Assembly: GCA_031378805.1 (NCBI GenBank)
Contig: JANNEO010000029.1
Coordinates: forward strand, 31,043-95,042
Source of the DNA: JADCCX01 sp031378805
GTDB lineage: Bacteria; Pseudomonadota; Alphaproteobacteria; Rhizobiales; Beijerinckiaceae
DNA: 64,000 nt
Direction: 5' to 3'
Part shown: positions 7,989 through 17,104 of the stretch, one piece after another
How positions within the stretch are numbered: position 1 is the first letter of the stretch
How the letters are laid out: every line of letters starts with the position of its first letter
Notes under the pieces: generated by a model
Seen by the model: only the letters and a program-made list of their open reading frames with translations
Told to the model about the DNA's origin: nothing
Databases searched by the model: none
Translations under genes and position numbers: made by a program

Positions 7989-9479
7989 TCACCGCTTCCG
8001 CATCATCCCCCACACCTTCGGCCCCACCAGCGCCAGCACAGCCAGCGCAAGCAGGCTGGCCGAAATCGGCCTGGTGAGAAACGCTGTCATGTCGCCCTGG
8101 CTGATCGTCATGGCCTGGCGAAAGTTCTGCTCCGCCAGCGGCCCCAGGATCATGCCGATGATCACCGGCGCAGTGGGAAAATCATAGCGGCGCATGAAGA
8201 AGCCCATCACGCCCATGGCATAGAGCAGCAGGAGGTCGACCACCGAGCGGCTGATGCCATAGGTGCCGATGGTGGCGAAGACCAGGATGCCGCCATAGAG
8301 CAGCGGCGTGGGGATACGCAGGATCTTCACCCACAGGCCAACCAGCGGCAGGTTGAGCACCAGCAGCATCACATTGCCGATATAGAGCGAGGCGATAAGG
8401 CCCCAAACCAGTTCCGGCTTGGTGGCGAAAAGCTGCGGGCCGGGATTGATGTTGTAGCTCTGGAACGCTGACAGCATGATCGCGGCCGTGGCCGAGGTTG
8501 GCAAACCCAACGCCAGCATAGGCACCAGAACGCCAGCGGCGGAGGCGTTGTTGGCCGCTTCTGGCCCGGCCACGCCCTCAATGGCGCCGTGACCGAATTC
8601 CTCGGGATACTTCGTCAGCTTCTTCTCGGTGTAATAGCTGAGGAACGTGGGGATTTCCGCGCCACCCGCTGGCATCGCGCCAATGGGAAAACCGATGAAG
8701 GCGCCGCGAATCCAGGGTTTCCACGAGCGCGCCCAATCCGCCTTCGACATCCAGAGAGAATCCTTGACCTCGAGCACGCTGTCGTCCTGAGTTTTCGAGG
8801 ATTTCTGGAAGGCGAGGTAGAGCGTCTCACCCACTGCGAAGAGGCCGACGGCCACCACGATGACGTTGATGCCATCGAACAGCTCTGTGACGCCAAAGGT
8901 GAAACGCGCCTGCCCGGTCTGGTTATCGATGCCGATCATGCCAAGGAAGATGCCGATGGCCAGCGCTGTGAGGCCACGCACGGCCGAGGAGCCGAGAACT
9001 GCAGAGACTGTCACGAACGACAGGATCATCAGGGCAAAATAGTCGGCAGGGCCGAACATCAGGGCAAGATTGACCACCGGCTCGGCCAGGAAGGTGATGC
9101 CGATGGTGCCGATGGGGGCGGCCACGATGGAGCCGATGGCGGCGGTTGCGAGTGCGGCACCTGCACGGCCCTTCTTGGCCATCTTGTTGCCTTCCAGCGA
9201 CGTGACAATGGAGGCACTTTCACCCGGTGTGTTCAGCAGGATCGACGTGGTCGAACCGCCGTACATCGCGCCGTAGTAGATGCCAGCGAAGAGGATCAGC
9301 GCAGCAGTAGGCTCGACCTTGTAGGTCAGTGGTAACAGAAGCGCGATGGTGAGCGCAGGTCCCAGCCCCGGCAGCACACCGATGGCCGTGCCGACGGTGA
9401 CACCGACGAAGGCCCACAAAAGATTCATGGGCTGCAGCGCAACGCCGAAGCCGTTCATGAGATGGCCGAAGGTGTTCAT
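7989..9479 (-). CDS. tctA: Tripartite tricarboxylate transporter, large permease TctA
   Basis: A 496-residue protein with about 12 transmembrane helices and TctA signatures: GVLPGLGPALTIALLLPLTY near the N-terminus and the YGGSTTSILLNTPGESAS substrate-cation motif. TctA is the main channel subunit of the TTT secondary transporters that import citrate, other carboxylates and aromatic acids with a periplasmic binding protein. It is the last gene of a TctC-TctB-TctA set and overlaps tctB by 4 nt. The whole set lies downstream of the molybdenum-hydroxylase/reductase operon on the same strand, so its substrate is probably that pathway's substrate. Confidence 0.92.
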   Translation of the reverse strand: MNTFGHLMNGFGVALQPMNLLWAFVGVTVGTAIGVLPGLGPALTIALLLPLTYKVEPTAALILFAGIYYGAMYGGSTTSILLNTPGESASIVTSLEGNKMAKKGRAGAALATAAIGSIVAAPIGTIGITFLAEPVVNLALMFGPADYFALMILSFVTVSAVLGSSAVRGLTALAIGIFLGMIGIDNQTGQARFTFGVTELFDGINVIVVAVGLFAVGETLYLAFQKSSKTQDDSVLEVKDSLWMSKADWARSWKPWIRGAFIGFPIGAMPAGGAEIPTFLSYYTEKKLTKYPEEFGHGAIEGVAGPEAANNASAAGVLVPMLALGLPTSATAAIMLSAFQSYNINPGPQLFATKPELVWGLIASLYIGNVMLLVLNLPLVGLWVKILRIPTPLLYGGILVFATIGTYGISRSVVDLLLLYAMGVMGFFMRRYDFPTAPVIIGMILGPLAEQNFRQAMTISQGDMTAFLTRPISASLLALAVLALVGPKVWGMMRKR

Positions 9480-9973
9480 ATCAATGCCTCGATCAGGCCG
9501 GAGCCGATCTTGTAGCCCAGCACTCTGTCGAATCCGACATAGGCGACGAATGCGAGCAGGAAACCGATGATGGCATCACGCACAAGACTGGTGCTGCCAA
9601 AAGCTTTCGCAGTGAAGACCAGCAGACATGTGGAAGACAGGATGAAGCCAATATAATCGATCAACGCGGCATTGATCGCAAGACCTCCGACGAGCCAGAG
9701 TCCTCCAGGCCAATCAACCTCGCCAAACTCGTCCGTCTCATGCGACCAACCGCCGGTGAGCGCATCCTTGACGAGGAACAGCCCCATCACAACCAGCAGG
9801 AATGAGGTGGCCCAGGCAAAGGCGCGCGGTCCGACAGAGGCGTAAGCGGGCTGCGCAATTTCAGTCGTCTGCCACCCTGCGATCAAACCCAGCACCACGA
9901 CGCCAATGGCGATGCCGAGATCACCCTTCGCCAGTCCGCGTGGTACGGCAGCGGATGTTTGCTCGCCCGTCAT
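9476..9973 (-). CDS. tctB: Tripartite tricarboxylate transporter, small permease TctB
   Basis: A 165-residue protein with four predicted membrane helices (LGIAIGVVVLGLIAGW, an Ala/Phe-rich second helix, a third at about 90-115 and a final one at 130-150), the layout of TctB. It partners TctA in the inner membrane. The start of tctA overlaps its stop by 4 nt. It lies 52 nt after the tctC gene. Confidence 0.88.
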   Translation of the reverse strand: MTGEQTSAAVPRGLAKGDLGIAIGVVVLGLIAGWQTTEIAQPAYASVGPRAFAWATSFLLVVMGLFLVKDALTGGWSHETDEFGEVDWPGGLWLVGGLAINAALIDYIGFILSSTCLLVFTAKAFGSTSLVRDAIIGFLLAFVAYVGFDRVLGYKIGSGLIEALI

Positions 9974-10025
9974 TCCATTCCCCCTGATCCTCCCCCCATG
10001 AAGGGAAAAGAATACTTGTCTACAT

Positions 10026-10997
10026 TCAGCTCGACAGGCCCAGATCCTTTAGGATGCCGGTGATCCGCTCGATCTCGGCCGTGAGGAAAGCACCATAGGC
10101 GTCGCCGGAGAGATACACACCTGTCCAGTCCTTCTTCTCAAGCTCGGACTTCCAGGCCGGACCGGCGACCATCTTGTCGAACAAGGCAATCAGGGCGGCA
10201 CGTTGAACCGCGGAGATGCCCGGCGCACCAAACACGCCACGCCAGTTGAACAGTTCGACATCAATGCCCTGCTCCTTGAAGGTCGGGACATCAATTCCTG
10301 GCAGACGCTTGTCGGAAGAAATTGCCAAAAGGCGCATCTTGCCGGCCTTCACCTGCTCGGAAAACTCGCCGTAGCCGGAAATACCTGCCGAGACCTGCGA
10401 ACCCAGGATCGCGGCCTGGGCCGGTCCACCGCCGGAGAACGCAACATAAGCCACTTTCTTGGCCTCGACTCCGAGTGCTTTCGCCATCATACCCGCCAGG
10501 ATATGATCCGACCCACCGGCAGAACCACCCGCGATCGATACCTTGCCCGGATCAGCCTTCATCGCCTTTGCCACGTCGTCGAGCTTCTGGAAGGGCGATG
10601 ACGCGGGAACCGCGAGCACCAGCGCTTCACCCGTGAGACGCGCGAGCGGAACGAGATCGGTCATCTTGACGGGAGACTTGTTGGCGATGAGCGAACCCAC
10701 CATTACCATTCCACCGACCATCACGGCGTTGTCCTTGCCCTTCTTCGCGCCCAGGAATTTCGGCAGGCCAACCGCGCCACCCGCGCCAGGTGCGTGCTCG
10801 AACTGGAAATTGGAAATGATGCCATCGGTCCGCATTGCCAGCTCGATCGAACGTCCAGTCTGGTCCCAGCCGCCGCCGGGCGCGGCCGGAATGAACATCT
10901 CGATGGTGCTCAGCGCCTGCGCTTGGGCTGGCAAGCCCAACGTCGCGGCAGCGCCAGCGACGAGGCCAAGCTGAAGGGTGTGACGGCGGGTAATCAT
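10026..10997 (-). CDS. tctC: TctC/Bug-type periplasmic substrate-binding protein
   Basis: The 323-residue protein is a Bug-family binding protein. It has a signal sequence with a twin-arginine-like start (TRRHTLQLG) and AQAQA cleavage region at about residue 27, then IEMFIPAAPGGGWDQTGR, the Bug ligand-loop motif where the carboxylate is usually bound, and a second loop around GSAGGSDHILAG. It captures the substrate for TctAB. A strong AGGAGG lies 5 nt before the ATG. It starts 53 nt after the UPF0280 gene, so it is probably the sixth gene of the same operon. The ligand cannot be predicted reliably for this family. Confidence 0.9.
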   Translation of the reverse strand: MITRRHTLQLGLVAGAAATLGLPAQAQALSTIEMFIPAAPGGGWDQTGRSIELAMRTDGIISNFQFEHAPGAGGAVGLPKFLGAKKGKDNAVMVGGMVMVGSLIANKSPVKMTDLVPLARLTGEALVLAVPASSPFQKLDDVAKAMKADPGKVSIAGGSAGGSDHILAGMMAKALGVEAKKVAYVAFSGGGPAQAAILGSQVSAGISGYGEFSEQVKAGKMRLLAISSDKRLPGIDVPTFKEQGIDVELFNWRGVFGAPGISAVQRAALIALFDKMVAGPAWKSELEKKDWTGVYLSGDAYGAFLTAEIERITGILKDLGLSS

Positions 10998-11050
10998 GGT
11001 GACCTCCTGAAGACAATTTTGTTCGTTGCATCCTGTTTAAGACATCAGGT

Positions 11051-11920
11051 TCAAGAGTCCAGTCTCTCCAGATATCCTACCTCCCGCCCGCATATCCTGG
11101 TCTCGCCCTGCAAGGAGATGAAAGCGCCAAGGATAAGCTGACGATCAGCCAAAGCTTGTGCGCTGCGCAAACCTGCATCAAGTGCTTCATTCCGCAGGGT
11201 TGATGGCAAGGCATCGACGCCAACCGTGACGGCGCGATCACCCAAATCCGAATCCGGGTCCAGGCTGCGTGCAGCGGCACGGCGCACGGCACCATGATTC
11301 ACGGTCACGGCGTTGGCGATCATGGTCGCGGCGGCATCGGCGGCGGCGCAGGAGTGCGCGACGACCGTTACGGCATCAGCGATGCCGAGCGAGAAGGAGC
11401 GCCCACGCCACCCCGAGGTAGCGATGCCGCCAATGCTGCCAGAGCCATCGATGACGATTTGCCCCAGTTGTGCGGGAGAGCCTGGATCGGGAACCACACC
11501 GATGCGGAGGCTGTGTCCGGGCATGGCAGAAACCGCGATATCGCCGCCATTGTTGACATAGACCGTGCTGAGATCGGCCACCGTCCGCATCGCATCCAGG
11601 ACTTCGTCGGCGACAGCGCCTGCCACAGCGGCCATCGGCGTGATAAAGTGAGTCCGGTGCGGCCAGCACGCCGCGATCATGCGCCTTGCAACGGGCGTAT
11701 CCGCAATTGGAGGCGTTTCGCCCGTCAGGGCCCCCCGCAGCAAAGGCAATTCACTCGACAATTCACCCAGGATGGTCTGGAATCGCTTGACTGCCCCATC
11801 ATAAGCCCTGCGCAGGCTGCTGGCGTTGCCCTCGGCCTTGATCACCAGATCGATGGGACCATGGTGAAGGTGCAGGCGTCCGCCCGGCAGCTCACCCATC
11901 TGGGGTGACTGCCAGTTCAC
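11051..11920 (-). CDS. UPF0280 family protein (ApbE-like fold)
   Basis: A 289-residue protein of the UPF0280 family. The conserved blocks are present: ITPMAAVAGAVADEVLDAM and YVNNGGDIA (about residues 92-130), then GIATSGWRGRSFSLGIADAVTVVA. I recall this family as structurally related to ApbE, the FMN transferase that attaches flavin to protein Ser/Thr, but no activity is established to my knowledge. It starts with GTG at 11920, and the start overlaps the stop of the 6-hydroxynicotinate-reductase-like gene by 4 nt. This tight coupling suggests it serves that enzyme, for example in flavin insertion. That link is inference. Confidence 0.8.
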   Translation of the reverse strand: MNWQSPQMGELPGGRLHLHHGPIDLVIKAEGNASSLRRAYDGAVKRFQTILGELSSELPLLRGALTGETPPIADTPVARRMIAACWPHRTHFITPMAAVAGAVADEVLDAMRTVADLSTVYVNNGGDIAVSAMPGHSLRIGVVPDPGSPAQLGQIVIDGSGSIGGIATSGWRGRSFSLGIADAVTVVAHSCAAADAAATMIANAVTVNHGAVRRAAARSLDPDSDLGDRAVTVGVDALPSTLRNEALDAGLRSAQALADRQLILGAFISLQGETRICGREVGYLERLDS

Positions 11921-13431
11921 CCGCCAGCTTTCAACGGCCAGGGATTGCGCGGCGGCATTGGCTCGATCCGCGCAGTATCGCCAAAGGCTCGCACGACATC
12001 CGAGACAGGAATGATCTCGCCTCCATGCCCTCCGCTCGATTCATAGAGCGCGCGCGGCAAGGTGAATTCCATGGGAGCCACCAGCGCTGGAGTCGGCACA
12101 TATCCGAAGGCATTCTTCGGCAAACGCGTGACATCCACCATCACGGTGATGCCGCCACCCGGCCATAGCATTGCCGGTGCTCCACCCAGCGTGACGCGCG
12201 TCGTGCCGTCCTGAACGGAGCGCGTGAGCAGCACCGGGTTCTCCGTGACACCCGCCCGGAGGCTGCCACCGGCACCGGCCATGAACAGCACGGTACACAA
12301 TGAGGGCTCGCAGTTCTCGCCGATACGGTCCACCACGGCGCGCACGCCAGCAGGCATCTCTGCAGGTTGCGGCACGAGATCCTTGTCCAGAACGCACCAC
12401 AGGGCGTCTTCTCCCGTGGTCGAGGTCAACAACAAGCGAAGTCCAGGCCAGGCCGTGGCGGGATCAATCCGCTGGATGATCGCCAGCGGGTCGGTAATGT
12501 CGGTGCCGCCCCAGCCCATGCCGGGGCTGGCAACCTGGAAGTAGCGGCCAGGAGTGGATTTGCGGCCACGCACGCGGATACCGGCGGGACGCATATCGAG
12601 CACCCTGCCCGCCTGGTGCTCGGTCAGCACACCGGTGATGTGATCATCCACGACGATCACCTCGTCGACCTGCCCCAGCCATTGCTTCGCAAATATGCCA
12701 ATGGTTGCGGAACCGCAGCCTACCCGCATTCGGCTTTCTTGCCTGCCATCAACGATGGGGGCCTTGCCTGCCTGCACGATGACGGAATGCCCTGCGTCGA
12801 TCGTCAACTCAACGGCTTCACCATTGCAGAGATTGAGCAACACTTCGCAGGTGACGTTGCCTTCTTTCTTGGAACCACCGGTGAGATGGCGCACGCCGCC
12901 CAGAGATAGCATCTGGGAGCCGTATTCGGCTGTCGTGACATGCCCCACCTGCTCGCCCGCCACCCGAATGGCGGCCGCTTCCGGACCAAGATGCCGGTCG
13001 GTGTCGATCTTCACCTTCACGCCGCAGTAGCTGAAGATGCCCTCGGTGACGACCGTGACTGTGTCGACGCCATCATGTGTCTGTGAAACGATAAAGGGCG
13101 CAGGCTTGTAATCGGGATAGGTGGTGCCCGCACCAATGCCGGTCACGAAGGTACGCGCTGGGTTGAGAATGGCTCCGTCCCACTCCGCAGACCCATCCGC
13201 AAAGGGAACCAGCATTTGTCCCGTCTCGACGGCCTGTTGCAGCAACACCACGGGATCGGTGCGGACCAGCATCCCATCCTGATTGGCGTAGCGTGCGCAG
13301 GCCCCCGAGCGCCCAGGGCGGATGCGGCACAGCACAGGGCAGGCATCGCAGCGAATGATTCCCTCATTTCCCTCGGCAGCACCGAATTTGGCGGAGCGCT
13401 CGGCAAGGGAGGTTGTGGCCGCGGATGTCAT
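11917..13431 (-). CDS. 6-hydroxynicotinate reductase-like iron-sulfur flavoprotein
   Basis: The 504-residue protein resembles proteins annotated as 6-hydroxynicotinate reductase (Hnr), which in Eubacterium barkeri reduces 6-hydroxynicotinate to 1,4,5,6-tetrahydro-6-oxonicotinate with reduced ferredoxin. A ferredoxin-like Cys cluster sits at the N-terminus: Cys28, Cys31, Cys35 and Cys45, with proline after Cys31. The rest has Gly-rich blocks (GIGAGTTYPDYKPAPF, RVGCGSATIGIF, GMGWGGTDITDP) without a recognisable common nucleotide fold. I chose ATG 13431, which overlaps the stop of the Mo-subunit gene by 4 nt, over 13458. Its place after a molybdenum hydroxylase and a ferredoxin reductase fits a hydroxylation-then-reduction pathway. 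The exact substrate is unproven. Confidence 0.7.
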   Translation of the reverse strand: MTSAATTSLAERSAKFGAAEGNEGIIRCDACPVLCRIRPGRSGACARYANQDGMLVRTDPVVLLQQAVETGQMLVPFADGSAEWDGAILNPARTFVTGIGAGTTYPDYKPAPFIVSQTHDGVDTVTVVTEGIFSYCGVKVKIDTDRHLGPEAAAIRVAGEQVGHVTTAEYGSQMLSLGGVRHLTGGSKKEGNVTCEVLLNLCNGEAVELTIDAGHSVIVQAGKAPIVDGRQESRMRVGCGSATIGIFAKQWLGQVDEVIVVDDHITGVLTEHQAGRVLDMRPAGIRVRGRKSTPGRYFQVASPGMGWGGTDITDPLAIIQRIDPATAWPGLRLLLTSTTGEDALWCVLDKDLVPQPAEMPAGVRAVVDRIGENCEPSLCTVLFMAGAGGSLRAGVTENPVLLTRSVQDGTTRVTLGGAPAMLWPGGGITVMVDVTRLPKNAFGYVPTPALVAPMEFTLPRALYESSGGHGGEIIPVSDVVRAFGDTARIEPMPPRNPWPLKAGG

Positions 13432-16196
13432 GGTTGCTCCGCCCGCATCAATTCCCACAGCCGATGCGGCAGGAGTGGCGCTTTACGCGGGATGACACCG
13501 ACGGCGTGGCGAACGGCTGAGAAGATCGCAGGCGCTGTCGGGATGAGCGCCGGTTCGCCGATGCCCTTGGCGCCTGATGGCCCCAGCGGCTCGTGGGCCT
13601 CGACCAGAATGATCTCGATCTCCGGCATGTCGCCAAATGTGGGGATCAGATAATCGTGCAGGTTCTCGGTGCGACCGGGAATGAACTCCTCCATCAGGGC
13701 CAGGCCAAGGCCCTGCGCGATACCGCCATGGATCTGCCCCTCCACCAGCATCGGGTTGATGGACCGCCCGACATCGTGGGCAGCGATGATCTTGCGGACC
13801 TGGACCGTCCCCAATTCCCGATCCACATCGAGGGATACGGCCTGCGCCGCAAAACCATAAGTGGCATAGGGGACGCCTTGTCCCTGCGCATCAAGCGGTG
13901 TGGTGGGCGGATCGAAAGCGCCGATGCCCTGCAACACACAGCCATCAGGATGCAGTGGCAATGCGTCAAGGTCGAGCGTGATCTCGCGGCCATTGTCATC
14001 GACCGTCAGTACGGACTGGCCAAAGCCGATGACAGCCTGTGAACCGGCATTGGTGAGCCGCAGAATCTCCGCTCGCAGCGCCATCCCGGCCAATTCCGCA
14101 GCCTTGCCGGACACAAAGGTCTGGCGAGAGGCGGATGTCTTTCCGGCATCGAAGGTCTTGTCCGTATCGCCCACAACCGAGCGGATGAGATGCACAGGCG
14201 CTCCCAGAGCATCCGCAGCGATCTGGCCGAGCACGGTGGTCGATCCCTGTCCGATATCCACCGCGCCATTCCAGAACGTGATCACCCCCGACGCATCAAG
14301 CGACAGGCGCATCGTGGACGGATTGGACATGGAGGTGTTGCCGATACCGTACCACATGCAGGCGATGCCAACGCCTCGGCTGAGGGGTCCGCCAACGCTG
14401 TTGAACGCGGCTGCATCCGCCAGCATGGCCTGCCAGCCCGGCCTGAGCCTTTCCAGGCATTCCGCCAGGCCCGCACTGGCCAGCAGCACATGCCCCGTCG
14501 GCGTGCTGTCCCCCACGCGTAGGGCGTTGATCAGCCGGAACTGCAATCGGTCGATACCCGCTTTTGCGGCGAGCGTGTCATAGAGCGATTCCTGCGCGAT
14601 GGCCGCTTGCGGGATACCGAAGCCACGGAAGGCTCCAGCAGGTGTCTCGTTGGTGTAGATCGCCCGCGTACGGTTGCGGACATGGGGAACCTTGTAGGGA
14701 CCAGTGGCATGAACCGGCACGCGGTTTGCCACGGTTGGTCCCCAGGAGGCATAGGCGCCCGTATTGAAATCCGCGTCCATCTCGAAGGAGAGCAGGCGTC
14801 CGTCGGCATCGCAGCTGGCGCGCGCGAAAACCTCGGCGGGGTGGCGCTTGGTCGTGGATGCCATGCTCTCGATGCGGCTGTAGACACAGCGCACGGGCGT
14901 GCCGGGGCAATGCCAGGCCGCAAGCGCGATGAGTGGCTGCACCGAGATGTCGAGCTTGCCACCAAAACCGCCACCACAAGCGGAGGCAAGGATCACGACA
15001 TCGCTCAGGGGAAGGCCCAGCACGCGGGCCACCTCGTCGCGGTCCATCATGGGCGCTTGCGTGCAAGCAAAAACCTCGACCTTGTCGCCTCGCCGGACGG
15101 CATAACCGGCCTCAGGCTCGATATAGGCGTGCTCCACGAAGCCAGTCTCGTAGTGCCCCTCGGCACTAAAGGCAGCGGTGGACAAGGCCGCCACCACATC
15201 GCCCCGCTCCACTAGACCGCGCGACAGCACATTGTCGGGCTTGAACGCGTGCAGCGGAGGGGCCGCTTTCAGGCCCGCGGCGATGCCGATGGCAGCGGGT
15301 TGCACCTGCCAGGTGATCGGCAATGCGTCGATGCTCACTGCGTCAACTGCTGCCCGCTCACCAAGGATGGCAAGGATGGCCTCGCCACGATAGCGCACAT
15401 GGCCATCAGCCAGAACAGGCTGGTCTTTGAGATCGGGATAGACACCAAAAGAGTTATGACCAGGCACATCGTGGGCGGTGAAGACGCGCCTGATGCCAGG
15501 GTTTCCCTTCACCCAGGCCGCCAGATCACCCAGTGTGAACTGCGCGCGGGCATGGGGCGAGCGTATGGCCCGCAGCCACAATGCACCCGAAAGTGCAGCA
15601 TCGGCACCGAAAAGGGCAGAGCCATCAATGCGGGATGCACCGTCAAGCTTGGGAATGCGCTGGCCGATGCTTCCCTTCTGGTTTGGCCGAAAGTGACTGC
15701 CGGAGGTGGTCGGAAGAGCGAGAGTCGCGGCCGCCACTGCCTCCACGATCTTCTCGTATCCCGTGCAGCGACAAAGCACGCCGCCCAGCGCATCCATGAT
15801 CTCGCTGCGGGAAGGCGCTTTGTTGCGCGAAAGAAGATCAGTGGCGGCCATCAGCATACCAGGCGTGCAGATACCGCATTGGGCCGCGCCATGGTTGGCA
15901 AAACTGGCTTGCAATCGCCGTCCTGCCTCTGACTCCGCAAGTCCTTCGACTGTGATGACCTGCGCACCATCAGCCTGCGCCGCCGGAACAAGGCAGGCGC
16001 AGACCTGCTGGCCCGCAAGGCTGATCGTGCAGGCCCCGCAATCGCCCGCATCGCAGCCCACCTTGGTGCCGGTGAAGCCCAGATGATCTCGCAGCACCTC
16101 GCTCAGGCGTGTTGCTGGGGAAATGTTCAGCAGATGATCTTTCCCGTTGACGGTCAGGCCGATCGCAATGCCTTCAGGCCGAATATGCTGCGTCAT
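13428..16196 (-). CDS. Molybdenum hydroxylase: fused 2Fe-2S and molybdopterin subunit
   Basis: This 922-residue protein joins two subunits that are usually separate in xanthine-dehydrogenase-family hydroxylases. Residues 1-165 carry two 2Fe-2S clusters: the plant-type motif with Cys48, Cys53, Cys56 and a Cys near 66, and the four-helix domain with CGIC (about 108) and CRCTGY (about 143). Residues 170-922 form the Mo-cofactor domain: GGGFGGK, GAFRGFG, DIGQGSTTVLGQ and the catalytic Glu in GAKGIGEP near the C-terminus. Such enzymes hydroxylate N-heterocycles or aldehydes with water-derived oxygen. The preceding gene supplies the FAD subunit (4-nt overlap). Nicotinate-like or purine-like substrates are both possible; the downstream Hnr-like gene favours a pyridine carboxylate. 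Confidence 0.88.
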   Translation of the reverse strand: MTQHIRPEGIAIGLTVNGKDHLLNISPATRLSEVLRDHLGFTGTKVGCDAGDCGACTISLAGQQVCACLVPAAQADGAQVITVEGLAESEAGRRLQASFANHGAAQCGICTPGMLMAATDLLSRNKAPSRSEIMDALGGVLCRCTGYEKIVEAVAAATLALPTTSGSHFRPNQKGSIGQRIPKLDGASRIDGSALFGADAALSGALWLRAIRSPHARAQFTLGDLAAWVKGNPGIRRVFTAHDVPGHNSFGVYPDLKDQPVLADGHVRYRGEAILAILGERAAVDAVSIDALPITWQVQPAAIGIAAGLKAAPPLHAFKPDNVLSRGLVERGDVVAALSTAAFSAEGHYETGFVEHAYIEPEAGYAVRRGDKVEVFACTQAPMMDRDEVARVLGLPLSDVVILASACGGGFGGKLDISVQPLIALAAWHCPGTPVRCVYSRIESMASTTKRHPAEVFARASCDADGRLLSFEMDADFNTGAYASWGPTVANRVPVHATGPYKVPHVRNRTRAIYTNETPAGAFRGFGIPQAAIAQESLYDTLAAKAGIDRLQFRLINALRVGDSTPTGHVLLASAGLAECLERLRPGWQAMLADAAAFNSVGGPLSRGVGIACMWYGIGNTSMSNPSTMRLSLDASGVITFWNGAVDIGQGSTTVLGQIAADALGAPVHLIRSVVGDTDKTFDAGKTSASRQTFVSGKAAELAGMALRAEILRLTNAGSQAVIGFGQSVLTVDDNGREITLDLDALPLHPDGCVLQGIGAFDPPTTPLDAQGQGVPYATYGFAAQAVSLDVDRELGTVQVRKIIAAHDVGRSINPMLVEGQIHGGIAQGLGLALMEEFIPGRTENLHDYLIPTFGDMPEIEIILVEAHEPLGPSGAKGIGEPALIPTAPAIFSAVRHAVGVIPRKAPLLPHRLWELMRAEQP

Positions 16197-17104
16197 GCCG
16201 CCAGCTCCTGCGGTACCGCCAGGGCAGCGAGAGCGCGGCGAACAAGGGTTTGGGCCGCCTCGATTCGATAGGCAGCCGTGGCTCGCACATCATCGATGGG
16301 CTGGAGTGCAGCGACCATGCCGGCATCGACAGCACGCGACGCAGCCTCCAGCGTTTCACCGATCAGGCGATGCTCCAGAAGAGCCAACCGTTGGGGTGCG
16401 GCAGAGCACGCCCCAACCGCGATCCTGGCCACGGCTATGCGTCCCGCGCCATCGAGCACGATGTTGGCTGCGACCGAGGCGATCGAAATAACGAGGTAGG
16501 CGCGCGCTCCAAGCTTGAGGAAGATCGAGCGCTCGCTTTCCGCCGGGCTGGGCACAAGCACCGCGGTGACGAGTTCTCCAGCACGCAATGCCGTCCTGCG
16601 ATTTCCGAGGACAAATTGCGACAATGGCAACCGCCGCCTGCCCGCCAGCGATGCAATCTCGACCAGCGCATCAAGCGCCAGCAGGGGCGGCACACCATCA
16701 GCGGCGGGCGAGGCGTTGCAGATATTGCCCACGACGGTGCCACGGTTCTGGATCTGGACACCGCCGACCTGACGGGACGCCTGCTTCAGCGCATCGAAAG
16801 CCGGATGCAGTGATGTTTCAAGGATGGCTGTCCAGGTCGCCAATGCGCCGATGCGAATGACGCCAGGCTCATGCGTTACGCCGCAAAGTTCCAGGATGGC
16901 CGAGAGATCGAGGATTCTCCGGGGTGACGGCTGGAACCAGGCTTGCCGTGTCGCCACAGCAGGGAAATAATCCGTGCCGCCAGCCAACGGAACAAGCTGG
17001 TCGAGGACATTGTCTGGGGGGCTGGCCGCATCCGCCGCCAAGACCGTGAGCGCGTCTTCCAGTGTCGTCGGACGGAGATAGGTCGCCATCCGTTCATGCC
17101 TCAC
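16193..17104 (-). CDS. Molybdenum hydroxylase FAD-binding subunit (CoxM/XdhB-like)
   Basis: A 303-residue FAD subunit with the two flavin-binding motifs of the CO-dehydrogenase medium-subunit family: LAGGTDYFP (about residues 41-49) and QNRGTVVGNICNASPAADG (about 116-134). It passes electrons from the 2Fe-2S clusters to the final acceptor. The GTG start at 17104 overlaps the stop of the ferredoxin reductase gene by 4 nt, as in the rest of the operon; ATG 17089 (298 residues) is the alternative. Its stop overlaps the start of the fused 2Fe-2S/Mo gene by 4 nt. Confidence 0.87.
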   Translation of the reverse strand: MRHERMATYLRPTTLEDALTVLAADAASPPDNVLDQLVPLAGGTDYFPAVATRQAWFQPSPRRILDLSAILELCGVTHEPGVIRIGALATWTAILETSLHPAFDALKQASRQVGGVQIQNRGTVVGNICNASPAADGVPPLLALDALVEIASLAGRRRLPLSQFVLGNRRTALRAGELVTAVLVPSPAESERSIFLKLGARAYLVISIASVAANIVLDGAGRIAVARIAVGACSAAPQRLALLEHRLIGETLEAASRAVDAGMVAALQPIDDVRATAAYRIEAAQTLVRRALAALAVPQELAA

